In this document: positions 23,521-35,699 of the stretch, piece by piece
How the letters are laid out: the number at the start of each line of letters is the position of its first letter
How positions within the stretch are numbered: position 1 is the first letter of the stretch
DNA from: Anaeramoeba flamelloides
Taxonomy: Eukaryota > Metamonada > Anaeramoebidae
Assembly: GCA_027625915.1 (NCBI GenBank)
Contig: JANTQA010000047.1
Location: forward strand, 3,472,001-3,536,000
Direction of reading: 5' to 3'
DNA length: 64,000 nt
Notes under the pieces: model-generated
Database searches by the model: none
Seen by the model: only the letters and a program-made list of their open reading frames with translations
Told to the model about the DNA's origin: nothing
Program-made: the position numbers and the translations under genes

Positions 23521-23619
23521 TGAATCCGATATTTCTAAAAAAATTGATTTTTTGTTTATTCCTAAAGAGAGGTAATATAACAATATTAATGCAATTATTT
23601 ACCATAAGTTTTTTTTTTT

Positions 23620-24200
23620 TAATTTAAGAAATAAACAGAAATTTTCTTTAAGGTTCAGTTTATTTCCTAAATTAAAAAAAAAATTACTGGTTAACCTTTC
23701 CAGAATATATAAGAAAAGAGAAAAATCAAAGATTTTATTCTATTCTTTTGGGATCCGGAAAATTACTGTTGGGTTTTCTTGAGTTTTCTATATCTTTAGA
23801 AAATCAATAGATTTTCTTATGGTTTTTTTGAGTTTTCCATTTATTTTTCAAATAAATAGATTTTTGTTAGGTTTTTTTGAGTTTTCTATTTTATTTATAA
23901 AGTGTTCAATGTTTTTTTTACTTTTTAAAATAAACAGAAAATTTTAATAAATTTTCGGTTTATTTCAAAAAGTAAAAAAAACCTAACGGAAATTTATTAG
24001 ATTTCACAAATAAATAGAAAACTCAAAAAAACCTTGAACACTTCACAAATAAAATATAAAACCTCAAAAAACCACGAAAACTTAACTAATAAAACAGAAA
24101 ACCCCAAGAAAAATATCTTTATATTTTTTAATTTATGAAATAAACTAGAACATTAAAGAAATTTTAGATTTATTTCAAAAATTAAAAAAAAAAAAAACCT
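23620..24200. repeat. Modular hairpin array H2 (concentric)
   Basis: Opens with a poly-T AATTTAAGAAATAAACAGAAA hairpin (about 23620-23685), then a type A hairpin (about 23692-23768). Then comes a concentric set, with left arms at about 23772, 23821 and 23868 (each TTTTGAGTTTTC-like) and a central type B hairpin at about 23908-23990. The right arms follow at about 24000-24030, 24035-24070 and 24075-24110. A last poly-T/AATTTATGAAATAAAC hairpin precedes a tag-like GGCAATTGAGGGCAC at 24204. It is the clearest case of modules placed inside the loops of other modules. Confidence 0.75.
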
Positions 24201-25215
24201 AGGCAATTGAGGGCACTATGATAAACTTTCTGAAACTCCTAGATTTGTTTTTTTTTATCTTCATTTAAATTGTATCAAGATTTCTGCTCATAGGATATCT
24301 TATCTTTAAAAAAATAAAAAGAAAAATTTATTAGAATAAAAAAAGAAAAGAAAAAGAGCAAGAAAATCAAGTTATAAAAGAAAGTAGGTCTTATTGGTAA
24401 GGTTTAAGTGCCCAAGAGCTTGTAATATGTTAAAGAGAGAGTTTTGAATTGACTAAATTTGTGACTCCTAATTCGAATAGTAGTCAACAGAACCTTTTAA
24501 TTACAGTTATTAGAAGTATTTTAAACTCAATTTAGTTTTCTGAAAAAAATGATAAAGAGTAAAAAATAGTAAAAAAGACAATAGAAAGTAAAACAGATTT
24601 TAAAAGTTTTTTTATTTACTCCAAGTGTTTAATGTTATAGTGATATTTTTCTTTTATTATTTTAAAAAATCTAGATCTTCACTAATAATTTGTGTTAATT
24701 AAGAGGCATAAATATTTAAACAAACCCTCATTCTTAGAAATAAGTGATCTAGAGAGATATTTTATCTATAAAATTTTTTGTTAAAATATAAAAAAAGGGT
24801 TTTTTTTTTTAATATATAGTTAGTTATGAATTTTCTTATTCATTTCTCTACTTCATGAACACATAAATAGATATTGTTTAGCACCCAGAATTGTCCTAAA
24901 TTTGATCAAGTTTTTAAAATTAAAGATTGAAAATAATATTGATGTACTAATATCTTTTTTTACTTATTTGTCTTTAACTCCATATTTTAATTATAATAAA
25001 TTATCAAAATACTACAATTATAAAGCGGTTATGTTTTTTTATTTCTTTTTTGAAATTTGAAAAACAATAATAATTATTCTTTTTTACATTTTTTTAAATA
25101 TTTTTATTTTTATTTTCATTTTTTAAATCAGAAATTTTATTATAATAATAGTAATTAAGAATCAAATACATTGTATTATTTATAAAAATCAAAAAAAGTT
25201 ATTAATTGAATTATA

Positions 25216-25218
<3 letters not shown>

Positions 25219-25247
<29 letters not shown>

Positions 25248-25248
25248 T
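25219..25248. repeat. TA microsatellite
   Basis: Fifteen TA units in an otherwise unmarked A/T-rich stretch. Confidence 0.9.
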
Positions 25249-26044
25249 ACAAATAAATTTTCTTATTTTTTTTTTTTAGATAAAATTTGAATAATTATTA
25301 AATCAAGAGAAAAATGAAATTCATTTCTGAATGCCAAAATTAAGGGTTTAATATGAATAATCTTCTCAAATTTTATCCAAGTAATAGAAAATACATGTAA
25401 AAACAAAAAATACAAAAAAATGTGCCAAAAGTAATATCATTTATTACATTGGAATTAAACAAATATAAACTTTTTAATAAATAAAATAATCAACCCTAAA
25501 TTTAAAAAAAAAAATAATAAATAATTTTTAAATATTATTCCAATATAATCAAATAATCTCCAAAACCATTTTTTTTTATTGAATTTTGTTATTAGTAAAA
25601 TTTTTTTAAAAATCTTTTTGCGATATTTGAATTTTTCAATCCAAAATTATCCAGATATTACAAAATAATTTTTGATCTATGGTCTATTATTCAATAATAT
25701 TGTTCATTTTAGGTTTAGATTTCTAAAAAGTTAAAATTTTAAAAATTAGTAAAAAATAAAAAAAAAAATCAAATAATAATCTGACTCGAACTATTTACCA
25801 ATTCATTTAAATTTGAAAAAAAATCTTGTTGAAAAAATTGTTAAATTTTGCAATGAATTTAAATATTATTTTTATTAAAATTTAATTTATATTTTTTTTT
25901 AATCAATTATTTCGAATCATATATAATACTATTGAATGATAATCAACATATAAAACAAAATTTCTATATGATTCCATAATATATTTTGTAATGAATAAAA
26001 CATTTAACCAATTAAGTAGGCAGTACTGGGGTGCTAATACCCCC

Positions 26045-26045
<1 letters not shown>

Positions 26046-26078
<33 letters not shown>
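26046..26078. repeat. 33-base poly-A run preceded by CCCCC
   Basis: One of the longest homopolymers in the window, directly after ACCCCC on the + strand. It could be a remnant of a retroposed tail or just slippage; no gene-like sequence precedes it. Confidence 0.7.
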
Positions 26079-26083
<5 letters not shown>

Positions 26084-27340
26084 AGTAAAATATGATCTGT
26101 TTTAAATGTTAAAACTAAGATGTTTTTTGATGTCGAGACAAACTTTTCAATTATTTTTTTTTAACAAAATTTCTCTTGGAAAATAATAAAATCACAATAA
26201 GAAGAAAAATTTTTCAAAGGTTGAAAAATTTTTTAAAAATTATTTTTTTACTGTCCGTAAGTATACAATTACAAATTATAAATTTTTCTTTCTAAGATAA
26301 TTGTTTATAAATTCGTTATTTTATAATCCTTTGATAACAATTCAAATTAAAAATTTTGTTTCGAAGAGAATGAGTATATTGGGGTTCTAAGGGATATGAT
26401 TGTAGATTCTCTGAAAATTTACTTTAAAAAATTATTTGCTATTTTTTTTTTAGTAATGATCAACAATTAAAAAAAAAGAATATATTGAGAAAAGTGGTTG
26501 ATTTTTTTTTTTATTTAAATATTTTATTTTTCGGGAGAAGAGATAATTTTAGATTCTTAGAATAAAACTTATAGCTATTTTGTGGTGATAATTTTGAAAA
26601 TAAAATCAGATCCACTTCTCCAATTCCCCTAAATCCAAGTATTTAAAACCCTAATGAAAAATGTTTTGGGATAATTATTATTTGTTGGTATCCTTCTAGC
26701 TATTAAAGACCAATTTATATTTCCTTTTGTAATTCTCCTAATTTTAATGTTGTTGTTCTTTTTAAACAAAATTATATATTTATCCTAAACGCCACCGATA
26801 AAAAAATCTTTCTATTGCTTTTTGTTGTCATTAAAAAAAAATTCAAAAATGATGAATAAATAAAAAATGAAAAAATTAAATTTCACAATAGAATGTTGAG
26901 ATAAGAATAAAAGATAAGTCATTCAATATTCAAAACACCATATTAAGCAATTCGTTCAACACTCTATTGTGGCAATTTCTTTGAGACTTTTGAAAAAACT
27001 TTTAAAAAAATCTAATGAATGAATTACTTTAAATAATAAAAATCAATGAGTTAACCAGAGTAAAAAATGTTGTTTTCTTATCCTTTTTTAAAGATTGGTT
27101 AAATAGTGAAAAAAATTCCTTGACCATGGTAACACCCTTAAAAATAATTTACCTACTTCGTTGATCTGAATTACAGAAAAGAATTATTCACAGAATCAAT
27201 TTTTTCTGTCTAGGGAGTGCACAGCAATGGTTGTAGCTTCAATTTTGAGAAAAGTATTCTTGTTTTTCATAAGTTTCTAAATATTCTCAAATTCCCAAAC
27301 AAACATTTTTTTACTTTATTTCAAAAAAAACAAAAGAAAA

Positions 27341-28371
27341 ATGTCTACAGAAAATATTCTTGATCTAAGCAAAGATGGTGGTGTAACCAAAAAGACTACC
27401 AAAGAAGGAACCGGAAAAAAACCAAGTCCTTTATCAAAGGTTAAGGTACACTATGTTGGCCATACTTCAAAAGGTATTGTATTTGATTCGTCACGAGATC
27501 GAAATGAACCATTTGAATTTGTTGTTGGAAAGGGGGAGGTTATTAAAGGATGGGATCTTGGTATTTCAACAATGAAAATTGGTGAAATGGCTGTCTTGAC
27601 AATAAAACCAGAATATGGTTATGTAAAAATCTTTCTGAATTTTTTTTTTTTTTTGATAATTACTTTTCGATCAATATATTTGTTACTTTTTTTTTCAATC
27701 ATTTTAAATTTTCTTTCTCTCAGGGAAGCCAGTCCATGGGAGAGAAACTCCCAGCAAACTCCACTTTAGTTTTTGAAGTAGAGCTAATCTCGTTTGATGA
27801 TTCCAAAGATTGGAGGTATAATAATGATCAGTCTTTAGAGCTTAAAGATAAAGGCAACCAAGAATTCCAAAAGAATTCATATTCAAAAGCAACCTCGCAA
27901 TACCAAAAGTCTTTACAACTAATTAACGAAATCCCAATTGAGCAACTGGAAGAAGAAGAAGAAAAAACAAAATTGATTGATTTAAAGAAAACACTCCATT
28001 TAAATTTAGCAATGACACTAATCATGAAAAAATACGATCAGCAGGCACTAGATCATTGTGACCAGGCCCTCAAAATTGAACCAAACAACGTTAAAGGATT
28101 ATATAGAAAGGCCATATGCCAAGGCAATCTCATAAAATATGACGATGCAATAAAAACCCTTCAAGCTGGTCTCAAATTTCATCCAGAAAACGAAGCAATG
28201 CTTGAGAAATTACAATTCTATAAAAAAAAGAGAGACGCATATAATAAAAAACATCAAAATAATAATAAAAAAAAGAATAACAACCGAAGAAAGAATAACA
28301 ATCAAAGAAATAACATCAATAAAAAAAAAAACAACAAAAAGAAAAAAAACAACAAAAAGAAAAAAAAATAA
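27341..28371 (+). CDS. FKBP-type peptidyl-prolyl isomerase with TPR repeats
   Basis: Two exons: 27341-27622 and 27724-28371. The 101-bp intron (GTAAAAAT ... CTCTCAG, phase 0) is certain because it joins PEYGY to GSQSMGEKLPANSTLVFEVE, the conserved FKBP loop and last strand. The product is 309 residues. The FKBP domain (about 15-125) has HYVG (Y38), FDSS (F48-D49), GEVIKGWD (V67-I68, W71), GEMAVLTI and YGYGS, the usual pocket residues, so it should bind and turn Xaa-Pro bonds. A linker follows, then about three TPR repeats (about 125-240; NLAMTLIMKKYDQQALDHCD and ALKIEPNNVKGLYRKAICQG). It ends in a Lys/Asn tail of about 50 residues. FKBP-TPR proteins are usually Hsp90 co-chaperones in cytosol or nucleus. 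The Lys-rich tail could favour nuclear or nucleolar placement. Confidence 0.93.
27623..27723 (+). other. 101-bp intron of the FKBP gene
   Basis: GTAAAAATC donor, T-rich tract, CTCTCAG acceptor. This is the reference 'ordinary' intron for this window: short, no repeats, strong polypyrimidine tract. Confidence 0.92.
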
Positions 28372-28969
28372 ATTGAAATTACTTTACTGAAGCTATTTAC
28401 TAAAAATCAGGGCTTATTTATTTGAAAATATCTTTACTAAACTTAATTCTAGGATAAACTATTTAAATATCCAAAATTGTTATTCCTCCTTAGATTAATT
28501 GGTTTGACAGAATAATAATTCAATTTGGATGTTTAATATAACACTACATTAATAAAAGAAATCAAATTTTCTGATCTCAATTTTATCTGATATTTTTTAA
28601 AGTGTGAAAATTGGTGGTTATTTTATTCTTTTTGATCATAAAAATTGTTTTCATAACTTGTTTAATTTTGATAAAATTTCTAAGAGAGGAAAAACTTAAC
28701 TGGATTTTGTTCTTTAAAAAATCGTTTGTAACTTATCCTTTCCATATTTTCAAGTTTTTTATATTGAATTTAGCTGTAACTTGTTTTGTCCAAATAAATG
28801 ATAATTTTTTTTCATTTTTCGGAAATATTTTGGGAATATATTTTGAAAAATAATATGTACTGACTCAATCAATATTAATATTCTTCTTAATTTTTTATTA
28901 CTAATTTACAAATACAAATATATAAGTGAGTAGTATTTTTTTAAAAAAAAAATGAAAAATTATTTCTTA

Positions 28970-29515
28970 TTATTGAAGAAGTGTAAATTACACTCTAGAT
29001 ACCCTTTTACTTAAATTTCATAAAGGGAAATTGGGACATAAAATTATAGATTTCACAATTTTTCAAGGGAAAGGCATACCCAAAATTTCTTTTATGTTTA
29101 AAAAGAAAAAAACAAAAAATGTCCAAAAAAAAAGGAAAAAAAAAAAAAAAAAAAAAGAAGGGTTTATCTAAATCAATTGATAAAAAATTAAAAAAAAAAA
29201 CAATCCTATTGGTTTAATAAAGAACACCCAAAATCACATACACAATACTTTGGGTAATTTAATTTAATTCGATAATTAATCATAAATGTTCATTTGTGGA
29301 TCTTTGAAGGATTGTTGTAATTTCTTTTTTTGATCTTGATTTTTTTTAAACCTTCGGTCATATTTTTTGTTTTTGCTGTTTAGATATTATTTTCAAGTTA
29401 CTCATACTTTTTTGTTTGAGTTTCATAGTATTAACAAATAAACACTTGATCTTTTTCCTTTGTAACTCTTCTTCCCAATATAATGAAGATTCAGACAATG
29501 AAAAATGGGAAAAAA
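28970..29515. repeat. Dispersed repeat family X, copy b
   Basis: Same landmarks as copy a: ATTGAAGAAGTGTAAATTAC at the start, CAAGTTACTCATAC and TGATCTTTTTCC near the end. This is the only copy outside a gene or proposed intron. Confidence 0.75.
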
Positions 29516-29639
29516 AAACTAATAACAAGAAAAATTGTCATTTTTGCTTATTATAATATAAAAAAGATGATTTTTCAGAATTTTGGTAAAATGGGAAATA
29601 GTATTTTCAATTTACAACTTAAAACAACATTTTTTTCAA

Positions 29640-29870
29640 TAAATATCTTCCAATCTCATTTCTCTTAGACTCTTCAATTGGGATTTCTAAAAAAAAAAAA
29701 ATTAAATGCCAAAAATTGTTTTTTTGAACAACTATCAAAATTAATACAAAAGTTGAAGAAGCATCAACTAAAAACCAAATTTATCATCTTATAATAGACA
29801 TAAGGTAATCTTTTTTCAAATTTCAGTGATTCTCAATAATTAAAAACTTGAAAAACATCTCATTAAAATA
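29640..29870. repeat. Solo arm of the FB3 foldback family
   Basis: The run CTCTTCAATTGGGATTTC, a poly-A tract, then AAATGCCAAAAATTGT, AAGGTAATCTTTTTTCAAATTTCAG and TAAAAACTTGAAAAAC follow the right arm of the element at 48530-48715 in order, with much divergence. An older, one-armed remnant. Confidence 0.5.
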
Positions 29871-31349
29871 AAATGTTCAAAAGAATCTTGATGGTTGTTG
29901 TGATTTCGTAATACACACTTTCCAAAGCTACTGTGAAAATAATTTTAATATCAAATTTTGATGTTGATACAGATTTTATAAAAGTTGAATACGAAAATAA
30001 TAAAGCTCATATGAAATAAAAAAATTTTTTATAAATGAGTTATTATTCAAGAATTTTTTCTGATTTTCAAAAAGTAAATTTTCAGAATCCAAAATATCTC
30101 TAAACATCAAAAATTTCATAAGAAACTACAGAAAATATCCTCAAAAAAATGAATTTATTTTTCGATCACATTAGAAGAATATTTTTCATATCAACTCATT
30201 TAGGAATAAATATTTATCAAATTGAGCTTATTTATTCTTATATTTTGAACCTTTTAAAAAACTATATCAATATTAAAATTTAATGCTGAAAAAAATTGAT
30301 GTTCCCATGGAAACAGCTGTAATTAAAGGATATTTATTCAAAAAACAATTTTGTTAGACAAAAAAACAGATCTTGAAAAAAATTCATTTATTTCAAAAAC
30401 AATAAAATAGTTATTTAGTTTCAATTGAGGATCAGATCAAAGAGTTTAATTGTATTTTTTATGGAATTGATGGACAAATACCTTGATCTTTTAGATCAAA
30501 AAAGGTAATAGAAAAGGCAAATATATAACTTCTCAGTCTATCCCAATACTTTAATCTCTATGAATAAAAAATTATGATTTTTTTTTTACTTCAAAATTCT
30601 CTCATTAAAAGATTAAATATTGTTTAAACACTTAATCTTGAACAATAAACCATATTATACTGTAAGATTTTTGACTTAATTACAATAATTAAAAGAAACA
30701 CAAATATACTATTTAATTTTGAATTAATTCTGTTTTTGCAAAACAATCTAATCATTTTTTAATTTTTAGTTTTAAATTAACTATAGTTTACACTGATCTA
30801 AATTTTTTTTTTTTGAATTATTGATATTAGTTAAAACTTGTTTTTATTTTTATATTATAAAAACTTTACTAAAATTAGTTAATGGTATCCAACCTTTTAT
30901 TTATCAATAATTGTTATTGAAATTTCAACAAAAAATATAATTATATTTTTTTTTTATCGTTGTCACTCTTAAATTTAATAAATAAAGATAAGCCAGAATG
31001 GACAATAAAACTAAAAAAAAAATCAAATCTGCATATATTGCTTAATAAAAAAATATCCTTTTGTATCAAGAACAACAAATAATTAAATCTAACTTTTTGT
31101 AATTCACTTTTAAATCATTCTAAATATATAAAAACCTGATATTTGAAAAATTGAAAAAAAATAAAACCAAAAAACTAAAAAAAAGTGAGTCACAATTTTT
31201 GAAATATAGTTTAGCTTAAAAGCATAAAAAAATCAACAAAATTTTGAAAATATGTGTAGAAGGTAAAAATTGTTTATAAACAATTTAAATAATTCATTTT
31301 TTATATTATCGCACAAATGAAGAAAAGAAAATCAAATTCAGTCATGATT

Positions 31350-32701
31350 CTATTTTTTTACATATTTATTTAATTCATGGGTTAAATTAGAGCTTTCATT
31401 TAGTTGGTAGTATTCTACTGCATCTCTTAATTCTTCAATTATTAATTCTGGATCGTTGTCAGCTGTTAATTCAATCTTATTGGTATACAGATATTTGATA
31501 AATATTTCCAAGCTTTCAATGGATTTACCAGAATAATCTTTGATTTGATTTAAATTTTTTTCATTTTCGTTTAAATTTTCAAATAATTCTCTAAATAAAC
31601 CCGATCTAGCCAATAAAATTAATTTATGAACTGGTATTTTTTCATATTCATCATCTTCATCCTCATCCTCGTCCTCATCCTCGTCCTCATATTCGTCATC
31701 TTTTACTAAAAGATTAAAATCTTTTGAATCTTCATCATTAAATAATTTCAATAAATCATTTTCAAAATTTTGTTCTGGAGGAAACATCAAATTACAAGCA
31801 CCAAAGATCTGTTTAGTGGTTACAGAACTATAAATTTCATTATAATAAACCCATTTTAAGAATTCATTGAATGCTTCCTGTGAAAAAATATTTTGATTTA
31901 TTATTTTTTGAATTTCATCTAACTTTAAACCAGTTCTTAATTCAATTAAAATTTTGTGAATGGGAAATGAGGTTTCACTTTTTTCATTTATTTTGTTTTT
32001 TTCGTTATTTTGATTATTTGATACCAAGCCACTAATATTTGAATCACAATATTTTTTTGATTCAAAAAATTTTTTAAAATCATTTTTGAGAATGTTATTG
32101 TCACTCAAAAAGAGAAAAATCGAATGATATCCACAATTCATGGTTAATGAAGAAAGCAAATTAGAACCTTTTAAATCTTGAAAATATTTAGGTAGTTCAA
32201 TTGTTTTTAATGAAAATGCATGGTGTTCAAATATCAAATTATTGTTATTTAGTCCAACAAAATACAGCAGGTAGTCTTCACTTAACAAAAATGTATCATT
32301 GGCATTTGAAAAAATTTTTATAATTTTGATATTTTTAAAAGATTCAAGTTCCTTAAAAGTTGGCTGCGAAATCTGTGGGTTTGTTAGTTCACCACAAAAA
32401 TAGATTTTACCTTCATTTGTAAGAATTATAGTGGAATTATAACTAGGCTGAATATCCAAAATTTCTGAGGCATCCTTGATAGGAATGTTTTTAAGAATTA
32501 CCTTTTCTGGTAGGAGGACAATTTCGTTAGTATTATTTGTACCTAATTTTTTTAGACTATTTAGGCCACAAGCAAATAACTCGTTATCTTGTGTTATATA
32601 AAAGAGATTATTTGAATCAGTCCCGGTAAATACTCTTTGGACATTTTTACTAATCAGAACAGGCATTCGTTGGTTGTTTAATGTTCCTTTTCCTAACTGA
32701 C
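31350..32701 (-). CDS. RCC1-BTB-BTB protein, exon 2 (late RCC1 repeats and two BTB domains)
   Basis: Codes 449 residues from the acceptor AAAAG|GTCAGTTAG (32702/32701) to the stop at 31350. A Met 12 residues in (32666) could be mistaken for a start, but the codons before it read QLGKGTLNNQR, the end of an RCC1 repeat, which shows the true N-terminus is elsewhere. Next come RCC1 repeats (FYITQDNELFACGLNSLKKLG; ILTNEGKIYFCGEL). The BTB/POZ region begins near FPIHKILIELRTG (about residue 438 of the joined protein). A second BTB follows (KIPVHKLILLARSGLFRELF, about 548-625), after an Asp/Glu run coded by CATCCTC repeats. The pair resembles LZTR1-like and related RCC1-BTB proteins that act as cullin-3 adaptors. 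A role in ubiquitin ligase assembly is inference. Confidence 0.82.
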
Positions 32702-33134
32702 CTTTTATTTTTATTTTTATTTGTTATTATATATATATATATATATTATATTATATTATATTTTTTTTATTTGTTTTTTTGAAAAAATATTTTTTTTTAA
32801 AAGAAAATTTGAACCTAAATCTCAAAAATTTTCATTTTTTTTGATTTTTGTAAAGATTTTTGAAGATTTTTTAGCAAAAAATTTGGAAAATATTTTAAGA
32901 ATTTGAAAGAATATTTTTTCATTTATTAATTGGAAAATTACAATATTATGTTTTTAATTTTTTTTTGTATCAAACTTTTATAATAAATTTCAAAGATCTT
33001 TTTTTTTAAATTTTCAAGAAATTTAATAAATCAAAAACATCACACAAATTAAATAAATAAACTTTTTTTTTGTATTTTCATTTTATTCTTATTTAGATTA
33101 GAGAAATTTACTTTTTATTATTATTATTATTTTT

Positions 33135-33695
33135 TATTATTGAAGAAGTGTAAATTACACCCTCAATGTCCTTTTACTTAAAAATCCTCAAAGGTAAATT
33201 CAGCATAAAATCATAGATTCCGTAATTGTTCAAGAAAAAGACATGTCCAGATTATTTTTTTGTTTAAAAAGAAAAAAAAAAAAAATTAACAAGAAAAAAA
33301 AAAAAAATTGAAATTCAAAAAGGAGTTGAAAAAAATAGAAATTGGTAAAAAATCAAAAAAAAAAAAAAAAAACAATGCTATCTTTAATTAAGAACACTCA
33401 AAACCACAACCACGATACCATGGGTTAATTTAATTTAATTTGATAATTGCTCATGAACGTTCATTTTATGATCATTTTTTAATTGTTGAAATTTCTTTTT
33501 TTTTTTTGATCTGATTTGCTTTTAAACATTTGGACATTTTTTGCCTTTGCTTTTTAGTTTTTTATTTTCAAGTTACTCATACTTTTCGTGTTTCAATGTC
33601 ACAGTATCAGCAAGTAACCACTTGATCTTTTTCCTTTGTAACTCTTCTTCCCGCTATAAAGAAGATTCAGACTATGAACAAATGGAAAAAAATCG
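33135..33695. repeat. Dispersed repeat family X, copy c
   Basis: Landmarks as in copy a: GAAGAAGTGTAAATTACACC at the start, CAAGTTACTCATACTTTTCG and CTTTGTAACTCTTCTTCC near the end. It is followed within 60 bases by a family Y repeat. Confidence 0.75.
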
Positions 33696-33754
33696 AAATT
33701 TACTCATTATTTATTTTATTTATTGCTTTCCATTTTTTAACTGCTGAATATATA

Positions 33755-34165
33755 ATTTAAACTATTTTCCAGTCAAAGGGGCTCAGTTATAATGGGTGAA
33801 TTGTCTGTGTTTAAAAGGTTTGGAATAATAATTGAAGAAAAAAATATTTATTTTGAAAATTTCAAAATTGAAATCATTTTTTTTTTTTCGATTTTTTTTT
33901 TAATTTTTTTTTGATAGATAATTTTTTGTCGCAAAATTTTTTTTTTATTGAAAGATTGATAGTCAGTAGGTATAAACGTGTTATTTTGATGTTATTGGAA
34001 GTGTGGAAATGATTGTGGAAAAATTATATTGATTTCTATTGAAATTTTCTTTTGGATCAATTCAAGATCAAAAACGACGTCTGTTGTTGTTTTTCTCAAG
34101 AGTTAGCATTAAGAATTATAGTTTTTCAATTGTTAAGATAATCTAATATTTTGATTAGTTTTACT
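33755..34165. repeat. Dispersed repeat family Y, copy 2
   Basis: Begins AAACTATTTTCCAGTCAAAGG and parallels 17198-17605 throughout (ATTGAAATCAT, then ATATTGATTTCTATTG, then a TCAATTGTTAAGATAATCT tail). A shorter, related stretch starts at about 40270 (GTAGACTGTTTTCCAATCAAAG). Confidence 0.65.
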
Positions 34166-34484
34166 TCATACGGATATCAATTAGTATTCGATGGTGTGTG
34201 TTATTCTACTTATTTCTTATTTTTTCTTCAAAGATCAATTATAAAAAATAATTCATATTTGGAAAAAAAAATTTTTTTTGGATATTCCTTTGACCAAAGC
34301 AAAGTTTAGAGAAAAAAAATAGGTCAAAAGTAAAAAATGTAAATTTCTTTCTTTGAGGTATTTATCAAAATGAAACTTTAGATAGATATTTTATCAAAAA
34401 ATCATTTTATATAGACTTACTACCCATTCATTTTGTGAATATATTTAGCCTCTGGGTTTCTACTAATAAAGTGATTTAAAAAAT

Positions 34485-35529
34485 AAACTCAATTCCAAAA
34501 AATGTGACACAAAAAAAAATTACATTAATAAAAATATACTCCAAAATACATGATACTTGAACTTAAAAATAATAAAAGACCCGAGAATATTTAATTAATA
34601 CTATTTATATATTTTATAGTAAATTTAAAATTCAATTCGAAAAATAAAAAAGAAAAAATAAAAAAAAGTGTGCCCCTATTTTTGGAACACGGTTACCAAA
34701 AAATCCATTTTTATTGAAAGAAAAATTAATAAAAAGTATTAATAGATTCAGTTTGTCTTTTGATAACTAAATCTATCCTTTAAAATATAGAGTTTACTAA
34801 TTATCTTAGGTTTCCCAACTCAAAGTATTTCATACATTAGTGAAAATTTTAAAAATTCTTCTTCGTTATTAGGTTACAATTTTTCAGTTTAGTATCAATA
34901 ATTGACCATAAATTCCCAATTGAATTTAAATTTGTGGAATTGGGGGTCAAGGGTCCATAATATTACATACCCGATTTAAGTAAGTTTGAGTTTTTTTTGA
35001 AGTATGTGGACAAGCTCCATCCTTTTGGAAAATCCATTTCAACTCACAAAATTCTGAATTAGCGAGTTGAATTTCCTTTGATTTTTTTGATAATATCATT
35101 AATAATACATTCAGTATCCACACTTCCATAAATAATAATAAGTTCTGTTTGTAGGCCATGTGCCCTAGCACACCATATCATGATTTTTTTTCAAAAAAAT
35201 TTTTTTCTTGATAAAAAAAGAATCTTTTTTCTTTTTGAGAAAGAAAAAAAAAAATTTTTTTTTTGTGATCAGAATGAAAACTTTTAAATTTCATTTTAAA
35301 GTGATTTTGAGATTTTTGAAAAGTTTTGAAAAAAAAAAGAATACAAAAAAAATCAAAACAATTATTGAAAATCAAAAAATAATGAAAAAAAAAATGATAA
35401 ATAATTAACTTTAAAATTATTTACATTGATTGTTAATATCTAATGTTTCTATTTAAGAGTCAAATACCACTTTTCTTGGAATTAAATTGATTTTGAAGGT
35501 GTGCCCCAATTTTTGGAATTGAGTTTACC
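34485..35529 (-). mobile_element. Tc1/mariner DNA transposon relic
   Basis: Terminal inverted repeats: AAACTCAATTCCAAAAA at 34488 on the left and TTTTTGGAATTGAGTTTA ending at 35527 on the right, each next to a TA. A third, same-orientation version of the right end (GTGTGCCCCTATTTTTGGAAC, 34669) lies inside, so a second nested copy or an internal deletion derivative may be present. Between them, on the - strand (about 35185-34735), is the C-terminal part of a transposase: IWCARAHGLQTELIIIYGSVD, then FQKDGACPHTSKKTQTYLNR (a version of the FQQDNAPCHTS motif), then NLW- and KRIDLVIKRQ-like remnants. The N-terminal DNA-binding part is not seen and the frame is broken at several points. Dead element. 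Confidence 0.8.
34735..35185 (-). pseudogene. Tc1/mariner transposase fragment (DDE domain, C-terminal half)
   Basis: Three partial frames follow the order of a Tc1-type catalytic domain. The first is MIWCARAHGLQTELIIIYGS (equivalent of the VWGA strand) at about 35180-35070. The second, in another frame, is ELKWIFQKDGACPHTSKKTQ (second catalytic Asp) at about 35050-34950. The third is a PPI..I.LGIYG-like stretch (remnant of SPDLNPIENLW, third acidic residue region) and a C-terminal FKRIDLVIKRQTE-like stretch near 34760. At least two frame changes and several stops separate them. No intact protein is possible. Confidence 0.78.
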
Positions 35530-35699
35530 TAACTTTTCGTCTCAATGGCATAGAGTAGTGGGCAAAAGTTTGAGTATTCAATGGCTCAAAATTTTAATTG
35601 AATTTTTTTCCAATTTGAATGTGGTAGAGCAATTTGGAATTCATTTTTTTTTTTTTTTTTTTTTTTTTAGCACACAAAGGTAATAGAACACTTATTTTC

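Larger units (their letters stand above)
21353..27340. other. Six-kb gene-free region rich in repeats
   Basis: I find no convincing gene. It holds a family S repeat (about 21650-21880), an inverted-repeat element with family Y ends (22488-23210), a mariner-type MITE (23326-23520), hairpin array H2 (about 23620-24200), a TA run (25219-25248), a 33-base A run (26046-26078) and an imperfect hairpin at 26884-26972. The rest is A/T-rich DNA. It separates the 5' ends of the coiled-coil gene (-) and the FKBP gene (+). Confidence 0.6.
28372..31349. other. Gene-free convergent spacer with repeats
   Basis: Between the 3' ends of FKBP (+) and RCC1-BTB (-). Contains family X copy b (28970-29515) and a single arm related to the 48-kb foldback element (29640-29870). 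The remaining parts (28372-28960, 29870-31349) are A/T-rich without a gene I can support; the open frames at 28611 and 29483 are low-complexity or repeat-derived. Confidence 0.6.

Noticed and set aside
32666-32668. Met at 32666 as the start of a separate RCC1-BTB gene
   Set aside because: The 12 in-frame codons before it read QLGKGTLNNQR, the end of an RCC1 repeat, and meet the exon 1 phase exactly.
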